Shown here one piece after another: positions 39,526-48,556 of a DNA stretch of 64,000 nucleotides. The stretch is taken from the NCBI GenBank assembly GCA_024280885.1, contig JAJRPF010000071.1, positions 62,001 through 126,000 on the forward strand. Direction: 5' to 3'. Position 1 is the first letter of the stretch. Every line of letters starts with the position of its first letter. The notes below the pieces were generated by a model. It saw nothing but the letters and a program-made list of their open reading frames with translations. It had not been told where the DNA came from and ran no database searches. The translations under genes and the position numbers were made by a program. Source of the DNA: Planctomycetota bacterium (GTDB lineage: Bacteria; Planctomycetota; JAJSAM01; JAJVHW01).

Positions 39526-40157
39526 CGAGGAGCCGCCAAGCGCATCAGGACGGCGTTCGCGTTACGGATAGCGGAGACGAGGTCGAACGGCGCACCGTCG
39601 CGCGGGCCGCACGCATTCGAGATGCCGCGCACCTCGACGAAGGGCACACCATGGCGCGCAGCAGCGAGAGCTACCGCGGCGCCCTCCATCCCCTCGGCCA
39701 GCACGCTCGCTGCGGACCGTTCGTCGGCCAGACGCGCCGTTCCGGCGCAGACGCTGACGGTGCCGACGCGACCGTCGGCGACGCGAAAATCCGGCGCTGA
39801 GCCCGTCGCGTCAACCAGTTGCGAGCGCAGGACGGGGTCGGTCGGCGTCCACCGCGCCCCCGGCACCGACATGCCCGGGCGCTCGAAACGACGAAACTCC
39901 CCGCCGGTCTCGAGCCCCTCGTCCAGCACGGCCACCTCGGTCGCGACAACCACGTCCCCAAGCACCAGCCCGCTGCGCGGGTACGCACCGGCAACGCCGA
40001 AAGAGACGACCGCGTCAATGCAGCCATCGGCCAGCCGCAGCGCGACGGCGACCCCGGCCGCCGTCTTCCCGACGCCACACACGAGAATCTCGCCGATCGC
40101 CGGATCCGGGCATTCGGCGTCGGTGGCAACCACGATCAGAAGGGTCGTCTGCAACAC
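39522..40157 (-). CDS. mqnB: Futalosine hydrolase (MqnB), 211 aa
   Basis: MqnB removes hypoxanthine from futalosine in the same menaquinone pathway as MqnD. The nucleoside-phosphorylase fold is visible: LVCGVGKTAAGVAVAL (base loop), VSFGVAGAYPRSGLVLGDVV, EGMEGAAVALAAARHGVPF (acidic active-site segment) and VRGISNACGPRD. The catalytic Glu/Asp region is intact. The two mqn genes overlap by 4 nt; mqnA, mqnC and mqnE are not in the window. Confidence 0.88.
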   Translation of the reverse strand: MLQTTLLIVVATDAECPDPAIGEILVCGVGKTAAGVAVALRLADGCIDAVVSFGVAGAYPRSGLVLGDVVVATEVAVLDEGLETGGEFRRFERPGMSVPGARWTPTDPVLRSQLVDATGSAPDFRVADGRVGTVSVCAGTARLADERSAASVLAEGMEGAAVALAAARHGVPFVEVRGISNACGPRDGAPFDLVSAIRNANAVLMRLAAPR

Positions 40158-40194
40158 ACCCCAAATCTACGCGCGCGCCCCACCTCCACCAAAC

Positions 40195-40297
40195 AGACCG
40201 GGTCGGCCTTGGGGCCTTATAGCCTCAACTCGGACGACGTCGGTCCCAATGGCCGCAAAAGAGTTGCGGCGACAAGGCCCGAAAGCCGACCCGGTCT
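40195..40297 (+). other. Structured leader-like element upstream of ABC exporter
   Basis: The outer arms 40195-40210 and 40282-40297 pair over 15 of 16 positions. Inside, GGCCTT (40213-40218) can pair with AAGGCC (40274-40279), and CCGCAA/TTGCGG forms a local hairpin near 40252-40268. The element ends 26 nt before the ATG of the transporter gene, so it may be a 5' regulatory RNA or a REP-like repeat. Confidence 0.5.
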
Positions 40298-40323
40298 CGA
40301 ACGTGGGATCGCACCATGGGGGG

Positions 40324-41025
40324 ATGCGATTGGTTGAGATCCGAGGACTTGTGCGCCGCTACGGCGAGGGGCATGCAGCCGTCGAGGCGCTGGCCGACGT
40401 TGACCTCTCGATCGAGGCCGGCGAGTTCGTCGCGCTGCTGGGACGGTCGGGTTCTGGCAAGTCCACACTGCTCAACCTCCTCTCCGGGCTCGACTCCCCC
40501 ACGGCAGGCTCCGTACGCATCGGCGGCGAGGATCTGGCCGGTCTCGATCCGGACGGCCTCGCCCACTATCGCTCGACGCAGATCGGCATCGTCTTCCAGT
40601 CGTTCCACCTGTTGCCGGGGAGGACGGCGCTCGCGAACGTCGAGATGCCGCTCGTACTCGACGGTGAGCCGCGCGAGGAACGCCGAGATCGCGCGGCGGC
40701 GGCCCTCGCGGCCGTGGGACTCAGCGACCGGGTCAGCCATCGCCCGTCGGAACTCTCCGGTGGCGAGCAGCAGCGCGTCGCGATCGCGCGGGCACTCGTA
40801 CGCGATCCGGCGCTCCTCGTCTGCGACGAGCCGACGGGCAATCTCGACTCGACGACCGCCGACGGCGTCACGGAGTTGCTCCTCACTCTCAACCGCGAGC
40901 GTGGCGTGACGATCGTGCTCGTGACGCATGACGAGGCCTTGGCACGGCGCTGCGCATCGCGGATCGTCGTGCTCGAAGACGGCCGGATCGTGCGCGAAGA
41001 AGCGACGGAACGCGTGATGTCATGA
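40324..41025 (+). CDS. ABC transporter ATP-binding protein, LolD/MacB type, 233 aa
   Basis: Walker A is LLGRSGSGKSTLLNL, the signature LSGGEQQRVAIARAL, Walker B LLVCDEPTGNLD and the H-loop VLVTHDEA. The DEPTGNLDS form is typical of the MacB/LolD subfamily. The longer open frame upstream is shadow; ATG 40324 (MRLVEIRGLVRRYGE) begins the domain directly. The stop overlaps the permease start by ATGA. The pair should use ATP to extrude a compound or to move a lipoprotein or lipid substrate. The substrate is not known. Confidence 0.9.
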   Translation: MRLVEIRGLVRRYGEGHAAVEALADVDLSIEAGEFVALLGRSGSGKSTLLNLLSGLDSPTAGSVRIGGEDLAGLDPDGLAHYRSTQIGIVFQSFHLLPGRTALANVEMPLVLDGEPREERRDRAAAALAAVGLSDRVSHRPSELSGGEQQRVAIARALVRDPALLVCDEPTGNLDSTTADGVTELLLTLNRERGVTIVLVTHDEALARRCASRIVVLEDGRIVREEATERVMS

Positions 41026-42455
41026 GAACGCGCGACATCCTCGGCGAGGCGAGCGCAGCTCTGACAGGGAGTCGCTCGCGGACCTGTCTGACCGGCGCCG
41101 GCGTCACGGTGGGCGCGCTGGCGCTCGTCCTGATCGTGTCGCTCTCGTTGGGCCTCTCCACGCTGATCGACGACTTCGTCTCCGGCGAAGAGCAACTCCG
41201 GCACGTGCTGGTGATGCCGGGATTCGGGCGCCGGATCGACCGAAGCGTTGAGATCGAGATCGCCGGCGAGATGACAGATGCCAAGCGCGATCGATTGCGC
41301 CGCGCGCTGATGAAGCGCTCGCGCGGTGGTCCCCCGATGCAGGCGGCGATCAACACGATCGACGCGGACGTCGAGGCAAAGCTCGCGGCGATCTCGGGAG
41401 TGGTGGACGCGCGACCGTTCGTGCAGGATCGCTTCGAGGCGCAGTTAGGAGACCGATCGACCGGCAACCGCAAGGTGCTCTCGATCGGAGCGCCCGCCGA
41501 TCACCCGAACTATCCCGGCCGACTCCTCGCCGGGCGTTGGTTCGCGAGCGACGACGAACACGCCGTCGTCGTCCACGAACTGATGCTCTACGAACTGGGG
41601 ATCGCGTCCGACGAGGCGCAGGCAGCGGTCGTCGGCAAGACGCTACGCGTTACCGCCCGGAAAGAGGGCGGGGGCATGCTCGCGATGATCATGAAGGCGA
41701 CGGGCGGAAGCAGCGGAGGCGGCAAGACACAGTGGCCCGTGCTCTACAGCGAAGACCTCGAGATCGTCGGCGTCATCCGCGAGCGTTTCGGGGACGATCC
41801 CTCGACCGTGATGGACGAGGCAATGGCGATGCAAGCCGACCTCTTCATCCCGACCGAATTCCATCGCACGCTCTCGGAACGTCGCGCGGGCCAAGGCGGA
41901 TTGCGCGCGCTCTTGCTCGTGGCGGATTCGATGGACCACATCGACGCAATCGAAGACGAGGTCCGCGCGATGGGCCTCCAGTCGCGGTCGGTGCAGCGCG
42001 CCGTCTCGCGCATCAAGAAGACCCTCGACGTTGCCACGTTCGTCGCCGGTTTCCTGGCGGCCATCGCCGTCTTCGTCTCGTGCCTCGGGATCGTGAACAC
42101 GATGGTCATGAGCGTCCTCGAACGCACGCGCGAGATCGGGCTGTTGAAGGCGCTTGGCGCGCGTAGCCGCGACGTGATGCTGCTCTTCCTCGTCGAAGGC
42201 GCTTTCATCGGGTTCGGCGGAGGTCTGCTCGGCGTCGCGATCGCGCGCGGACTCGGCGTCTTCGGCAACCGCGTGGGAACTTCGATGATCGAGGAAGCCA
42301 TGCAGATGCCCTTCACCGGCACTCTCTTCCAGTTCCCGCTCTGGCTACTGCTCGGCGGCGTGGGTTTCGCCACCGCGACGAGTCTGATCGCGTCGGTCAT
42401 CCCCGCGATTCGGGCCGCGCGGATCGACCCGGTCCGCGCACTCCGCCACGAGTAG
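41022..42455 (+). CDS. MacB/FtsX-type ABC permease, 477 aa
   Basis: One N-terminal span (LTGAGVTVGALALVLIVSLS) is followed by a 270-residue external MacB-like periplasmic domain. Three C-terminal spans make the FtsX core (TFVAGFLAAIAVFVSCLGIV, LFLVEGAFIGFGGGLLGVAI, LWLLLGGVGFATATSLIAS). The segment MSVLERTREIGLLKALGARS and the ending IPAIRAARIDPVRALRHE are hallmarks of the family. An internal Gly/Ser-rich insertion (KATGGSSGGGKTQWP) lies in the periplasmic domain. No membrane-fusion (MacA) gene is adjacent. Confidence 0.88.
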   Translation: MRTRDILGEASAALTGSRSRTCLTGAGVTVGALALVLIVSLSLGLSTLIDDFVSGEEQLRHVLVMPGFGRRIDRSVEIEIAGEMTDAKRDRLRRALMKRSRGGPPMQAAINTIDADVEAKLAAISGVVDARPFVQDRFEAQLGDRSTGNRKVLSIGAPADHPNYPGRLLAGRWFASDDEHAVVVHELMLYELGIASDEAQAAVVGKTLRVTARKEGGGMLAMIMKATGGSSGGGKTQWPVLYSEDLEIVGVIRERFGDDPSTVMDEAMAMQADLFIPTEFHRTLSERRAGQGGLRALLLVADSMDHIDAIEDEVRAMGLQSRSVQRAVSRIKKTLDVATFVAGFLAAIAVFVSCLGIVNTMVMSVLERTREIGLLKALGARSRDVMLLFLVEGAFIGFGGGLLGVAIARGLGVFGNRVGTSMIEEAMQMPFTGTLFQFPLWLLLGGVGFATATSLIASVIPAIRAARIDPVRALRHE

Positions 42456-42526
42456 TGCGAAGCGGCGTCTCGCGGGCGCACCCAGCCAGTTGGCCGGGCG
42501 TTACGCCAAACTGTCGCGCGTTCGCG

Positions 42527-43882
42527 TCAGCCCTTCAGGGCGAGCAGTTTCTCACGCGTGCGGTTACCACCGAACTCCGTCGCGGGTGACTCCGCACGCA
42601 AGCCTTCGAGCTTCTCGACCAACGCGTCGGACGCCGGATCAGCAACAATCTCCTGGTAGCGTTTGCGCGCCGCCAATTCGGCTTGCCAGTGCTTTGATCC
42701 CTCGATCGAAGCGAAGTACTTCACGAGCTTCTCGCCAGCGGGCGTCCCGGTGAACAAGGACGGCACGGGCTCGAGCCGATCGTAGAGTTCGAACGCGCGC
42801 AAGATCTCCCACGTCTTCGACTTCTTGCCGATCCCCGCCACGAACTTCGCGTCGCTCTTGAACGTCGCGTCCATGGCCTTCAGCACGCGGCTTCGCAACG
42901 TCTTGTACGTGCTCCGCGTCGCCCACTCTTCCGCCGCGTCGAGCCGTGTGATCTCGGAGTGGACCGCGCCCCAATCGGCACCGCGCGCGGCGCGCACCAA
43001 CGGTTGCAATTCGTCTGGTGTCTTCCCGGCCTTCAGCTTGACCGCGGAGTCGGGGAGCGCACGGATCAGGTTGCGGATAGCCGCGATGTGCGCTGGCTTC
43101 CCCGCCGTGTGACCGAAGCCCTGCATCTCCAGATAGCGCACCTCATCGAAGACCTGCTGCATCGCGACGGCGTGCTTGCGGCACGTACTGCGGCGGTTCT
43201 TCAGGATGTTGTTCTTCACGAACTCGGGCGTTTCCCTCTCGCCTGCCATGACGATGTACGGACAGGGCGGATAGTCGCCGGGCCCCATGGAAGCCGTCGT
43301 GCTCGCGGCGATCAACGTGGCGGGTTTGAAGGCCCCCTTGGAACGACCAAATTCCTTCATTGCAGAGAGCACGCCCATGCCGCCGGATGAGAAGCCGAAG
43401 ACGACGACCCGGTTCGGGTCGATGGGCACGTCGCCCTTCTCCATGAGCTCGTTGTACGCATCCATCGTGTACATATTCGGCGACAGAACGATGACCGGGT
43501 GCTCCTTCGTCGAGACCTTGATGTAGCCGCGCAGAGTGCCCTTCCCCGAGGCCCCGTCCTTGCCACCGTGGTAGACGATCAAGAGCGGATAGAGCCGCTG
43601 CTTCTCGAGCTTGTCAGGGACGAAGAGGTGGTACTCGGCGATCTCGCCCGGCTCGTGCTTCTTGAAGTAGCCGGACGCGGGCGGTTCGCCCTCGCCTTCG
43701 TTGAAGACGGACGTCTTGCCCTTGCTTGGCGACTCGCTCGCGCCGGGATCCTGCGTCATCGCGGAGTTGAAGAGCGAGTCGTCGTCCGCTGCGCGCGCGG
43801 TCGGTTGCCCGACGAGAAGGACGGACAGTGAGAGAGCCAGAACCAGAGCGGCACCGGGACGTCGGATCGCATGAAGCTTCAT
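42527..43882 (-). CDS. Exported alpha/beta hydrolase-like protein, 451 aa
   Basis: Start ATG 43882 (MKLHAIRRPGAALVLAL) gives a clean signal peptide; the frame extends 16 codons further upstream. The hydrolase core is LYPLLIVYHGG (oxyanion side), VVVFGFSSGGMGVLSAM with Ser in the G-x-S-x-G elbow, and GFGHTAGKPAHIAAIRN with a likely catalytic His. It resembles the esterase/PHB-depolymerase-like or phospholipase-like lineages. A 150-residue C-terminal helical extension follows, with charged segments, perhaps a protein-binding tail. The substrate is unknown. Confidence 0.75.
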   Translation of the reverse strand: MKLHAIRRPGAALVLALSLSVLLVGQPTARAADDDSLFNSAMTQDPGASESPSKGKTSVFNEGEGEPPASGYFKKHEPGEIAEYHLFVPDKLEKQRLYPLLIVYHGGKDGASGKGTLRGYIKVSTKEHPVIVLSPNMYTMDAYNELMEKGDVPIDPNRVVVFGFSSGGMGVLSAMKEFGRSKGAFKPATLIAASTTASMGPGDYPPCPYIVMAGERETPEFVKNNILKNRRSTCRKHAVAMQQVFDEVRYLEMQGFGHTAGKPAHIAAIRNLIRALPDSAVKLKAGKTPDELQPLVRAARGADWGAVHSEITRLDAAEEWATRSTYKTLRSRVLKAMDATFKSDAKFVAGIGKKSKTWEILRAFELYDRLEPVPSLFTGTPAGEKLVKYFASIEGSKHWQAELAARKRYQEIVADPASDALVEKLEGLRAESPATEFGGNRTREKLLALKG

Positions 43883-43952
43883 GCGCGCGAGGCTATCCGC
43901 TGACGAGGCCATGCTCTCAGTGACTACCAAGCTCGCAGGGAATACCCGCCAC

Positions 43953-44159
43953 TCAGGGCGCGACGGTCGGGAGCCTGACGAGCGCCAACCGGTTACACGG
44001 GATGCAACGCCACTCCGAGTTGTCTTCCCATGACATCGGGAGCATCAGCCCATGGCATTTGATGCATGTCATCTCGCCGGGGTAGACGGGGATCGGCGCG
44101 AGCACATGGACGATCTCGGGCTCGGGAAGTTCGGCGGTCAGTGGCTCGCGGGGGCGCAT
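43953..44159 (-). CDS. Zinc-ribbon micro-protein, 68 aa
   Basis: It starts MRPREPLTAELPEPE at 44159. The second half is a four-Cys ribbon, CIKCHGLMLPMSWEDNSEWR then CIPC, common in small bacterial rubredoxin-like or ribbon proteins. No partner gene is evident. The composition is unlike the shadow frames on the same DNA, which supports it. Confidence 0.5.
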   Translation of the reverse strand: MRPREPLTAELPEPEIVHVLAPIPVYPGEMTCIKCHGLMLPMSWEDNSEWRCIPCNRLALVRLPTVAP

Positions 44160-44247
44160 CTCCCCATCATCGCACGGAACGCCACCGCTCTCCGGAATCT
44201 ACCGGCCCGGTCAGCGACCCGAGTCACTGATCTGTTTGTCGGCCAGC

Positions 44248-45936
44248 CTACTCGGCGAGCTTGGCGTCGATGGTTGCGAGGATCGCCGTCTCTCTCGCCT
44301 GGGCCTCGCCCACGAGCGCCTCGGCGCGCGCGAGCAGGTCAGCCACGACAGCGGCGTCCTTCAGATCCTTCGCATTGATACGGACGTTCAGGGCCGCCCC
44401 CATCACCGCCGAGCGCGCGCAGAGAGCCGCCACGCCTGCATCCGAGACCGACGCCGAAAGCCCGGTCTCCGCCATCGCCTCCGCGACCTCCATCGAGCGC
44501 ACGGCGACAGCCATCACCTGTAGCGGGACCTCGGCCGCACCGAGCGTCGCGGCCTGGATCACGGCTGTGCGGGCGGCCTTTTCCTCGTCGGTGCCCTTCG
44601 GCAGACCGAATGCCGCCATCACCTCGTTGAACGCGTCGGTGTCCTTGTCCACGAGCAGGAGCAACTCGTCATGGCACGCCTTGCCCTTTTCCGCCCACGC
44701 GCTGAACTCCTCCCAGCGCTCGTCCCAGCCCCGCTTATGCGACGAGAGATTGGCGACCATCGTGGCCAGCGCCGCACCGAATGCGCCGAGCGCCGCGGCA
44801 ATGGAGCCGCCACCCGGCGCGGGCGACTCGGACGCTGTCTCTTCGGTGAACGCACGCAGTGTCATCTCCACGAGCCGCGGGGCCGTGGTGTCGGCGACGG
44901 CGTACTCGATGATCTTCTTCCGCGGATCGAACGGCGCCAGTTCGTCGAGCCCCATCGACTTCACAGCGATCTTGATCAACTCGCGATCCGACACCCCGGT
45001 CGAGCGCTTCTGCTTGCGGAGAAAGTAGCGCCCTGCCTCGAGCATCGCGTGCAGTGGGATCATGCCGATCATCTCGGAACCGGTGACGCGAATGCCGCGC
45101 GCGTTGGCGCGGGAACAGACCTCGTCGAAGGCCACGTGGATGGGCGTCACAGAGACATCCGTGAGGTTCATCGAGATCTGGGCGACGCCGTACTCCTCGA
45201 TGAACCAACCGATGCCCTTCACGCACTCGAGCGAACCGGGCAGCCAAACAGCAGCGCCGGCCGCGTCCCGCACGATTTCGCCGGTCAGGGGATTACCGGT
45301 GCGCTGCATGCGCCCCTTCTCGCGAACGTCGAACGCAATCGCGTTGGCCCGGCGCGTCGACGTCGTGTTGAGATTGACGTTGTAGGCGACCAGGAAGTCG
45401 CGCGCGCCGACCGCGGTCGCACCGGTCCGCGGTTGAAACTCCGTCGGTCCGAAATCCGGCGCCCAATCCGGATCCGTCAGCCGCTCCTTCAACGCCTCGT
45501 ACTCGCCGGCACGCACGATCGCCAGGTTGCTTCGCTCCGGCCGTAGCGCCGCTTTCTCATAGCAGTAGATGCTGAGGCCGACCTCGTCGCCGAGACGCTT
45601 CGCGAGCGTCCGCGCATATTCGATCGTCTCGTCCATCGAGACGCCGGAGACCGGCACGAGCGGGCAGACGTCGAGGGCGCCAAAGCGCGGATGTTCGCCC
45701 GTCTGCTGCGTCATGTCGATCAGCTCAGCGCACTTGCGCGCGAGGAGGACGGCCGCCTCGAGTACCGGCTCGGGTTCCCCGACAAACGTGACGACAGTGC
45801 GGTTGGTCGCCGCGCCGGGATCGACGTCGAGCAGGCGCACGCCAGCCACGGTCTCGACGACCGACGTGATCTCCGAGATGACCTGAGCGTCACGCCCCTC
45901 GCTGAAATTGGGGACGCATTCGATCAACCGCTGCAT
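44248..45936 (-). CDS. ftcD: Bifunctional glutamate formiminotransferase / formiminotetrahydrofolate cyclodeaminase, 562 aa
   Basis: The N-terminal half (MQRLIECVPNFSEGRDAQVI, QTGEHPRFGALDVCPLVPVS with the active-site His, NVNLNTTSTRRANAIAFDVR) transfers the formimino group from formiminoglutamate to tetrahydrofolate in histidine breakdown. The C-terminal half (SPAPGGGSIAAALGAFGAAL, SVSDAGVAALCARSAVMGAA) removes ammonia to give methenyl-tetrahydrofolate. Both parts are complete. Start ATG 45936 was chosen because the extended frame up to 46242 shows no homology. No other hut gene is adjacent, so the link to histidine use is by family only. Confidence 0.93.
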   Translation of the reverse strand: MQRLIECVPNFSEGRDAQVISEITSVVETVAGVRLLDVDPGAATNRTVVTFVGEPEPVLEAAVLLARKCAELIDMTQQTGEHPRFGALDVCPLVPVSGVSMDETIEYARTLAKRLGDEVGLSIYCYEKAALRPERSNLAIVRAGEYEALKERLTDPDWAPDFGPTEFQPRTGATAVGARDFLVAYNVNLNTTSTRRANAIAFDVREKGRMQRTGNPLTGEIVRDAAGAAVWLPGSLECVKGIGWFIEEYGVAQISMNLTDVSVTPIHVAFDEVCSRANARGIRVTGSEMIGMIPLHAMLEAGRYFLRKQKRSTGVSDRELIKIAVKSMGLDELAPFDPRKKIIEYAVADTTAPRLVEMTLRAFTEETASESPAPGGGSIAAALGAFGAALATMVANLSSHKRGWDERWEEFSAWAEKGKACHDELLLLVDKDTDAFNEVMAAFGLPKGTDEEKAARTAVIQAATLGAAEVPLQVMAVAVRSMEVAEAMAETGLSASVSDAGVAALCARSAVMGAALNVRINAKDLKDAAVVADLLARAEALVGEAQARETAILATIDAKLAE

Positions 45937-46054
45937 GGATGGCTCCACGTGAATGTCGGAGTTGGGATGCCGCACGACGCAGATCGCGCCAGCGAGCCTG
46001 GAGGGTAGCTGCGAACGCGGCGGCGCCGGAGCGAGACCGGAGGGCGAAGGATTC

Positions 46055-46966
46055 TCAGTCGTCCGCGAGCGCTGCGTCGATCGTGAGCATCGCCTTCTTC
46101 GCGGCGGAACGGACCTTCGCGTCCGGGTCCGTCGTCTGGATTTGCATGAGCCGCGGTACGGAGACTTCGTCCTTGCGCACGGCCAGAGCCTCCCACGCGG
46201 CGATCCGAACCGCTGGCGCAGGATCGCCGAGGAGCGACGCAAGTTGCGAACGCCACACGCTGGACTTAATCAACCCCAGCGCGCGCGCAGCCTCGGCGCG
46301 TACGATCGGATGCGAGCTCTCGACGCCGATCTCGATCACCCCCGGCAGATCGGCGGCCTTCCGGTCCAGCGCGACCAACCCGCCTAGCGCGGCGGCGGCG
46401 ACGACGGCGTGTTTCGACGTCACGCGCGCCAGGAGAAGCGGCTTGGTCGCAGGGTCCCCGACGTTCCCGACCGCCCGGCAAGCTGCAGCGACGATCGGCG
46501 GGCGCACGGAACTCAGCCCGTGCTTACCGCGCAGGAGATCCAGCGCCGCACGATTGCCGCGCCATCCCAGCGCGATCAGCGCCTCGCCCTTCAAGCGCTC
46601 GTTGCGACTGCGCTTGATGAAGTCGATCAGCAGTGCACGCGCATCGCCCGTCTCCAGGGCATGGAGTTCCGCGAGCACTTCGCGCATCGCGTCGCGATCC
46701 TTCCCGCGCAGCACGCGCCGCTGTCGTTGCTGGCGCTCCTCGGGGGACTCCACCGGCGGCGGATTGTTGCGCCGGTCCTCCCCCTGAGTCGCAGCGTCCG
46801 GTTGGGAGGCCCCGCCAGTGGTCGCCGACTTGCCTTGGTCACTCCCACGCGCCTTCGCTCGCGCGTCCGCGTCGGGTGCGAAGGCAACGCTCGCAAGACA
46901 TGCGACCGCCACGCTCACACGAGCAGCGAGTCGACGCTTGGCTGACAGTTCGAGGAAGTTCCGCAT
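46055..46966 (-). CDS. Exported HEAT-repeat protein, 303 aa
   Basis: Start ATG 46966 (MRNFLELSAKRRLAARVS) begins a signal peptide. After a low-complexity linker (about 40-75) come five or more HEAT-like helical pairs: DAREVLAEL-type, LKGEALIALGWRGNRAALDL, VAAACRAVGNVGDPATKPLL, SHPIVRAEAARALGLIKSSV, APAVRIAAWEALAVRKDE and AKVRSAAKKAM. These arrays bind proteins. It is read in the same direction as, and 94 nt downstream of, the pseudo-peptidase gene and may belong to the same operon. Confidence 0.75.
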   Translation of the reverse strand: MRNFLELSAKRRLAARVSVAVACLASVAFAPDADARAKARGSDQGKSATTGGASQPDAATQGEDRRNNPPPVESPEERQQRQRRVLRGKDRDAMREVLAELHALETGDARALLIDFIKRSRNERLKGEALIALGWRGNRAALDLLRGKHGLSSVRPPIVAAACRAVGNVGDPATKPLLLARVTSKHAVVAAAALGGLVALDRKAADLPGVIEIGVESSHPIVRAEAARALGLIKSSVWRSQLASLLGDPAPAVRIAAWEALAVRKDEVSVPRLMQIQTTDPDAKVRSAAKKAMLTIDAALADD

Positions 46967-47060
46967 CCACCGAGAGTGTACGCGCGTCTGCCCTGACGTC
47001 ACGTAGAGGGCTCCGGCGCCGCTCCGCATCGCCCCGTCTCTCCGCCTCGCCGCCTGGCAA

Positions 47061-48539
47061 TCAGTGCGTCGAGCGCACCCACGCCCGCCACTCGTCGTCC
47101 ACCGCTTCGGCACCCTTCCCGAAGTGTGCTTCGAGGGCCGACGGTCCGTCCTTCGCCGATCGCAAGCTCGAGAGATAGCGGATCGTGCCGGGGCGGTCGT
47201 TGCCCATCATCCACGTGACGACGCTCCATGCCTTGATCGTGTCGGACAGGGCCAGATCAGAGAGTTTCCGCGTCGTGAGCGCGCGCAGCGGCATGTCCTC
47301 GCCCTTGCGGACCAACGCGCGAATGCGCCCCCGGAAATCGAACTCCGAGAGTTGTCCGGCATCCTCGGCGGGACCGTCCGCCGCGGCGTAGCGCGCATCT
47401 TCCTCACGCACGCACCAACTGGCGGTCGTCCCGCGCACGCGCAGCGTCGTGAAGTAGGCCAAGCCTTCGTCCAACCAGGCATGGGTGTGCAGGCCGTAGA
47501 TCAAGTCGTTCAAGACGTGCGCTGTCGCGTGCACGGCGTTGTCCTCGAACGTCGAGCGCGCACCGCTTCCGAGGTCCTGTTGCTCGCGCACCGCCAGCAA
47601 CATGCTTCCGCTCCCGCGATAGAAATGCAGTGGGCGAAACATGTCGGCGTGGGAGGGGATCTGGTCATCGATCCAGGCCTCCCAGTCGGCGTCCGATTGG
47701 ACGAAGCAGCCGTGCAGCGGGCGCGCGAAGACACTCTCGTTCGGATCGCGACCGGCGTCCGTCAGATAGAGCGAGTACGTGGTCTCGAGCGCTTCGACCA
47801 ACTGCATGGTGCGCGTCTTCGAGAACACGCTCTCGATGACGAAGTTCGCGGAGCGCACCTTCGTCAAGTTGCGTTCGAGCAACTCATCGAAATCGCTCTC
47901 CTCCTCGAACGCTTCGGGCTTCGCAGCGACGGCGCGCGCGGCGATCTGCACCGCGGTGAGCCAGGCCTCACCGACCTTCTCATAGCCGAGTGTGGCGCGG
48001 GCGCTCGCGCAGTTCGGATCGCGCCGGAGCGCCTCGCGGAACGCGCGCTGCGCAGCCGCTTCGAAGCCCTTCGCCGCGCACTTCTTCCCGAGCGCGGCGT
48101 ACAACTCGGCGATCTTCGATTCCGCCGCCGGCAGCGTGGTGACGCGCCACGTACTCACGCGCTTGGCGAACTCCGAGTTACTGACTCCCTTGGGCATCTG
48201 GTTCTCGCGCAGAACCTTCGCAGCGTCGCTCTTGGCGCGCGTCCAGCGTCCGCGCTTCTTGGCGTAGCCGAGGTATCTGCGCGCCTTCTTGTGATCGGGG
48301 TCGAGTTCGATCACGCGTTCGGCCGTCTGCGTCGCAAAGTCGAAGAGGCTCTTCTTCGCGGCGGCCGCTGCCGCCTTCCAGAGCACACCGGCCGACGTCT
48401 TCCCGAGCGCCACCTCGCCCTCGTCGAAGAAGGTCTCCGCGGCGGAGTCTTCGGCCCGGACCGCGACAGAGGGCACCGCGAACGCCAGCGCGAGAAAGAA
48501 GAGCAAGAGGGGAGCGGCACGCCGATGAGTACTTCTCAT
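47061..48539 (-). CDS. Exported TPR protein with inactive gluzincin-like peptidase domain, 492 aa
   Basis: The signal peptide (LLLFFLALAFAVPSVAVRAE) is followed by TPR-like helices (residues about 60-210) and then a domain like DUF1570 or other gluzincin metallopeptidases. The metal-binding helix reads NAVHATAHVLNDL. The HExxH motif is H337-A-T-A-H341, with the catalytic Glu replaced by Ala. The third ligand is kept (WLDEGLAYF, Glu358). So the fold and zinc site look preserved while catalysis should be lost. It ends with RYLSSLRSAKDG and a C-terminal helix. Probably a binding or scaffold protein in the periplasm. Confidence 0.7.
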   Translation of the reverse strand: MRSTHRRAAPLLLFFLALAFAVPSVAVRAEDSAAETFFDEGEVALGKTSAGVLWKAAAAAAKKSLFDFATQTAERVIELDPDHKKARRYLGYAKKRGRWTRAKSDAAKVLRENQMPKGVSNSEFAKRVSTWRVTTLPAAESKIAELYAALGKKCAAKGFEAAAQRAFREALRRDPNCASARATLGYEKVGEAWLTAVQIAARAVAAKPEAFEEESDFDELLERNLTKVRSANFVIESVFSKTRTMQLVEALETTYSLYLTDAGRDPNESVFARPLHGCFVQSDADWEAWIDDQIPSHADMFRPLHFYRGSGSMLLAVREQQDLGSGARSTFEDNAVHATAHVLNDLIYGLHTHAWLDEGLAYFTTLRVRGTTASWCVREEDARYAAADGPAEDAGQLSEFDFRGRIRALVRKGEDMPLRALTTRKLSDLALSDTIKAWSVVTWMMGNDRPGTIRYLSSLRSAKDGPSALEAHFGKGAEAVDDEWRAWVRSTH

Positions 48540-48556
48540 CTAGACAGCGTATCCGC

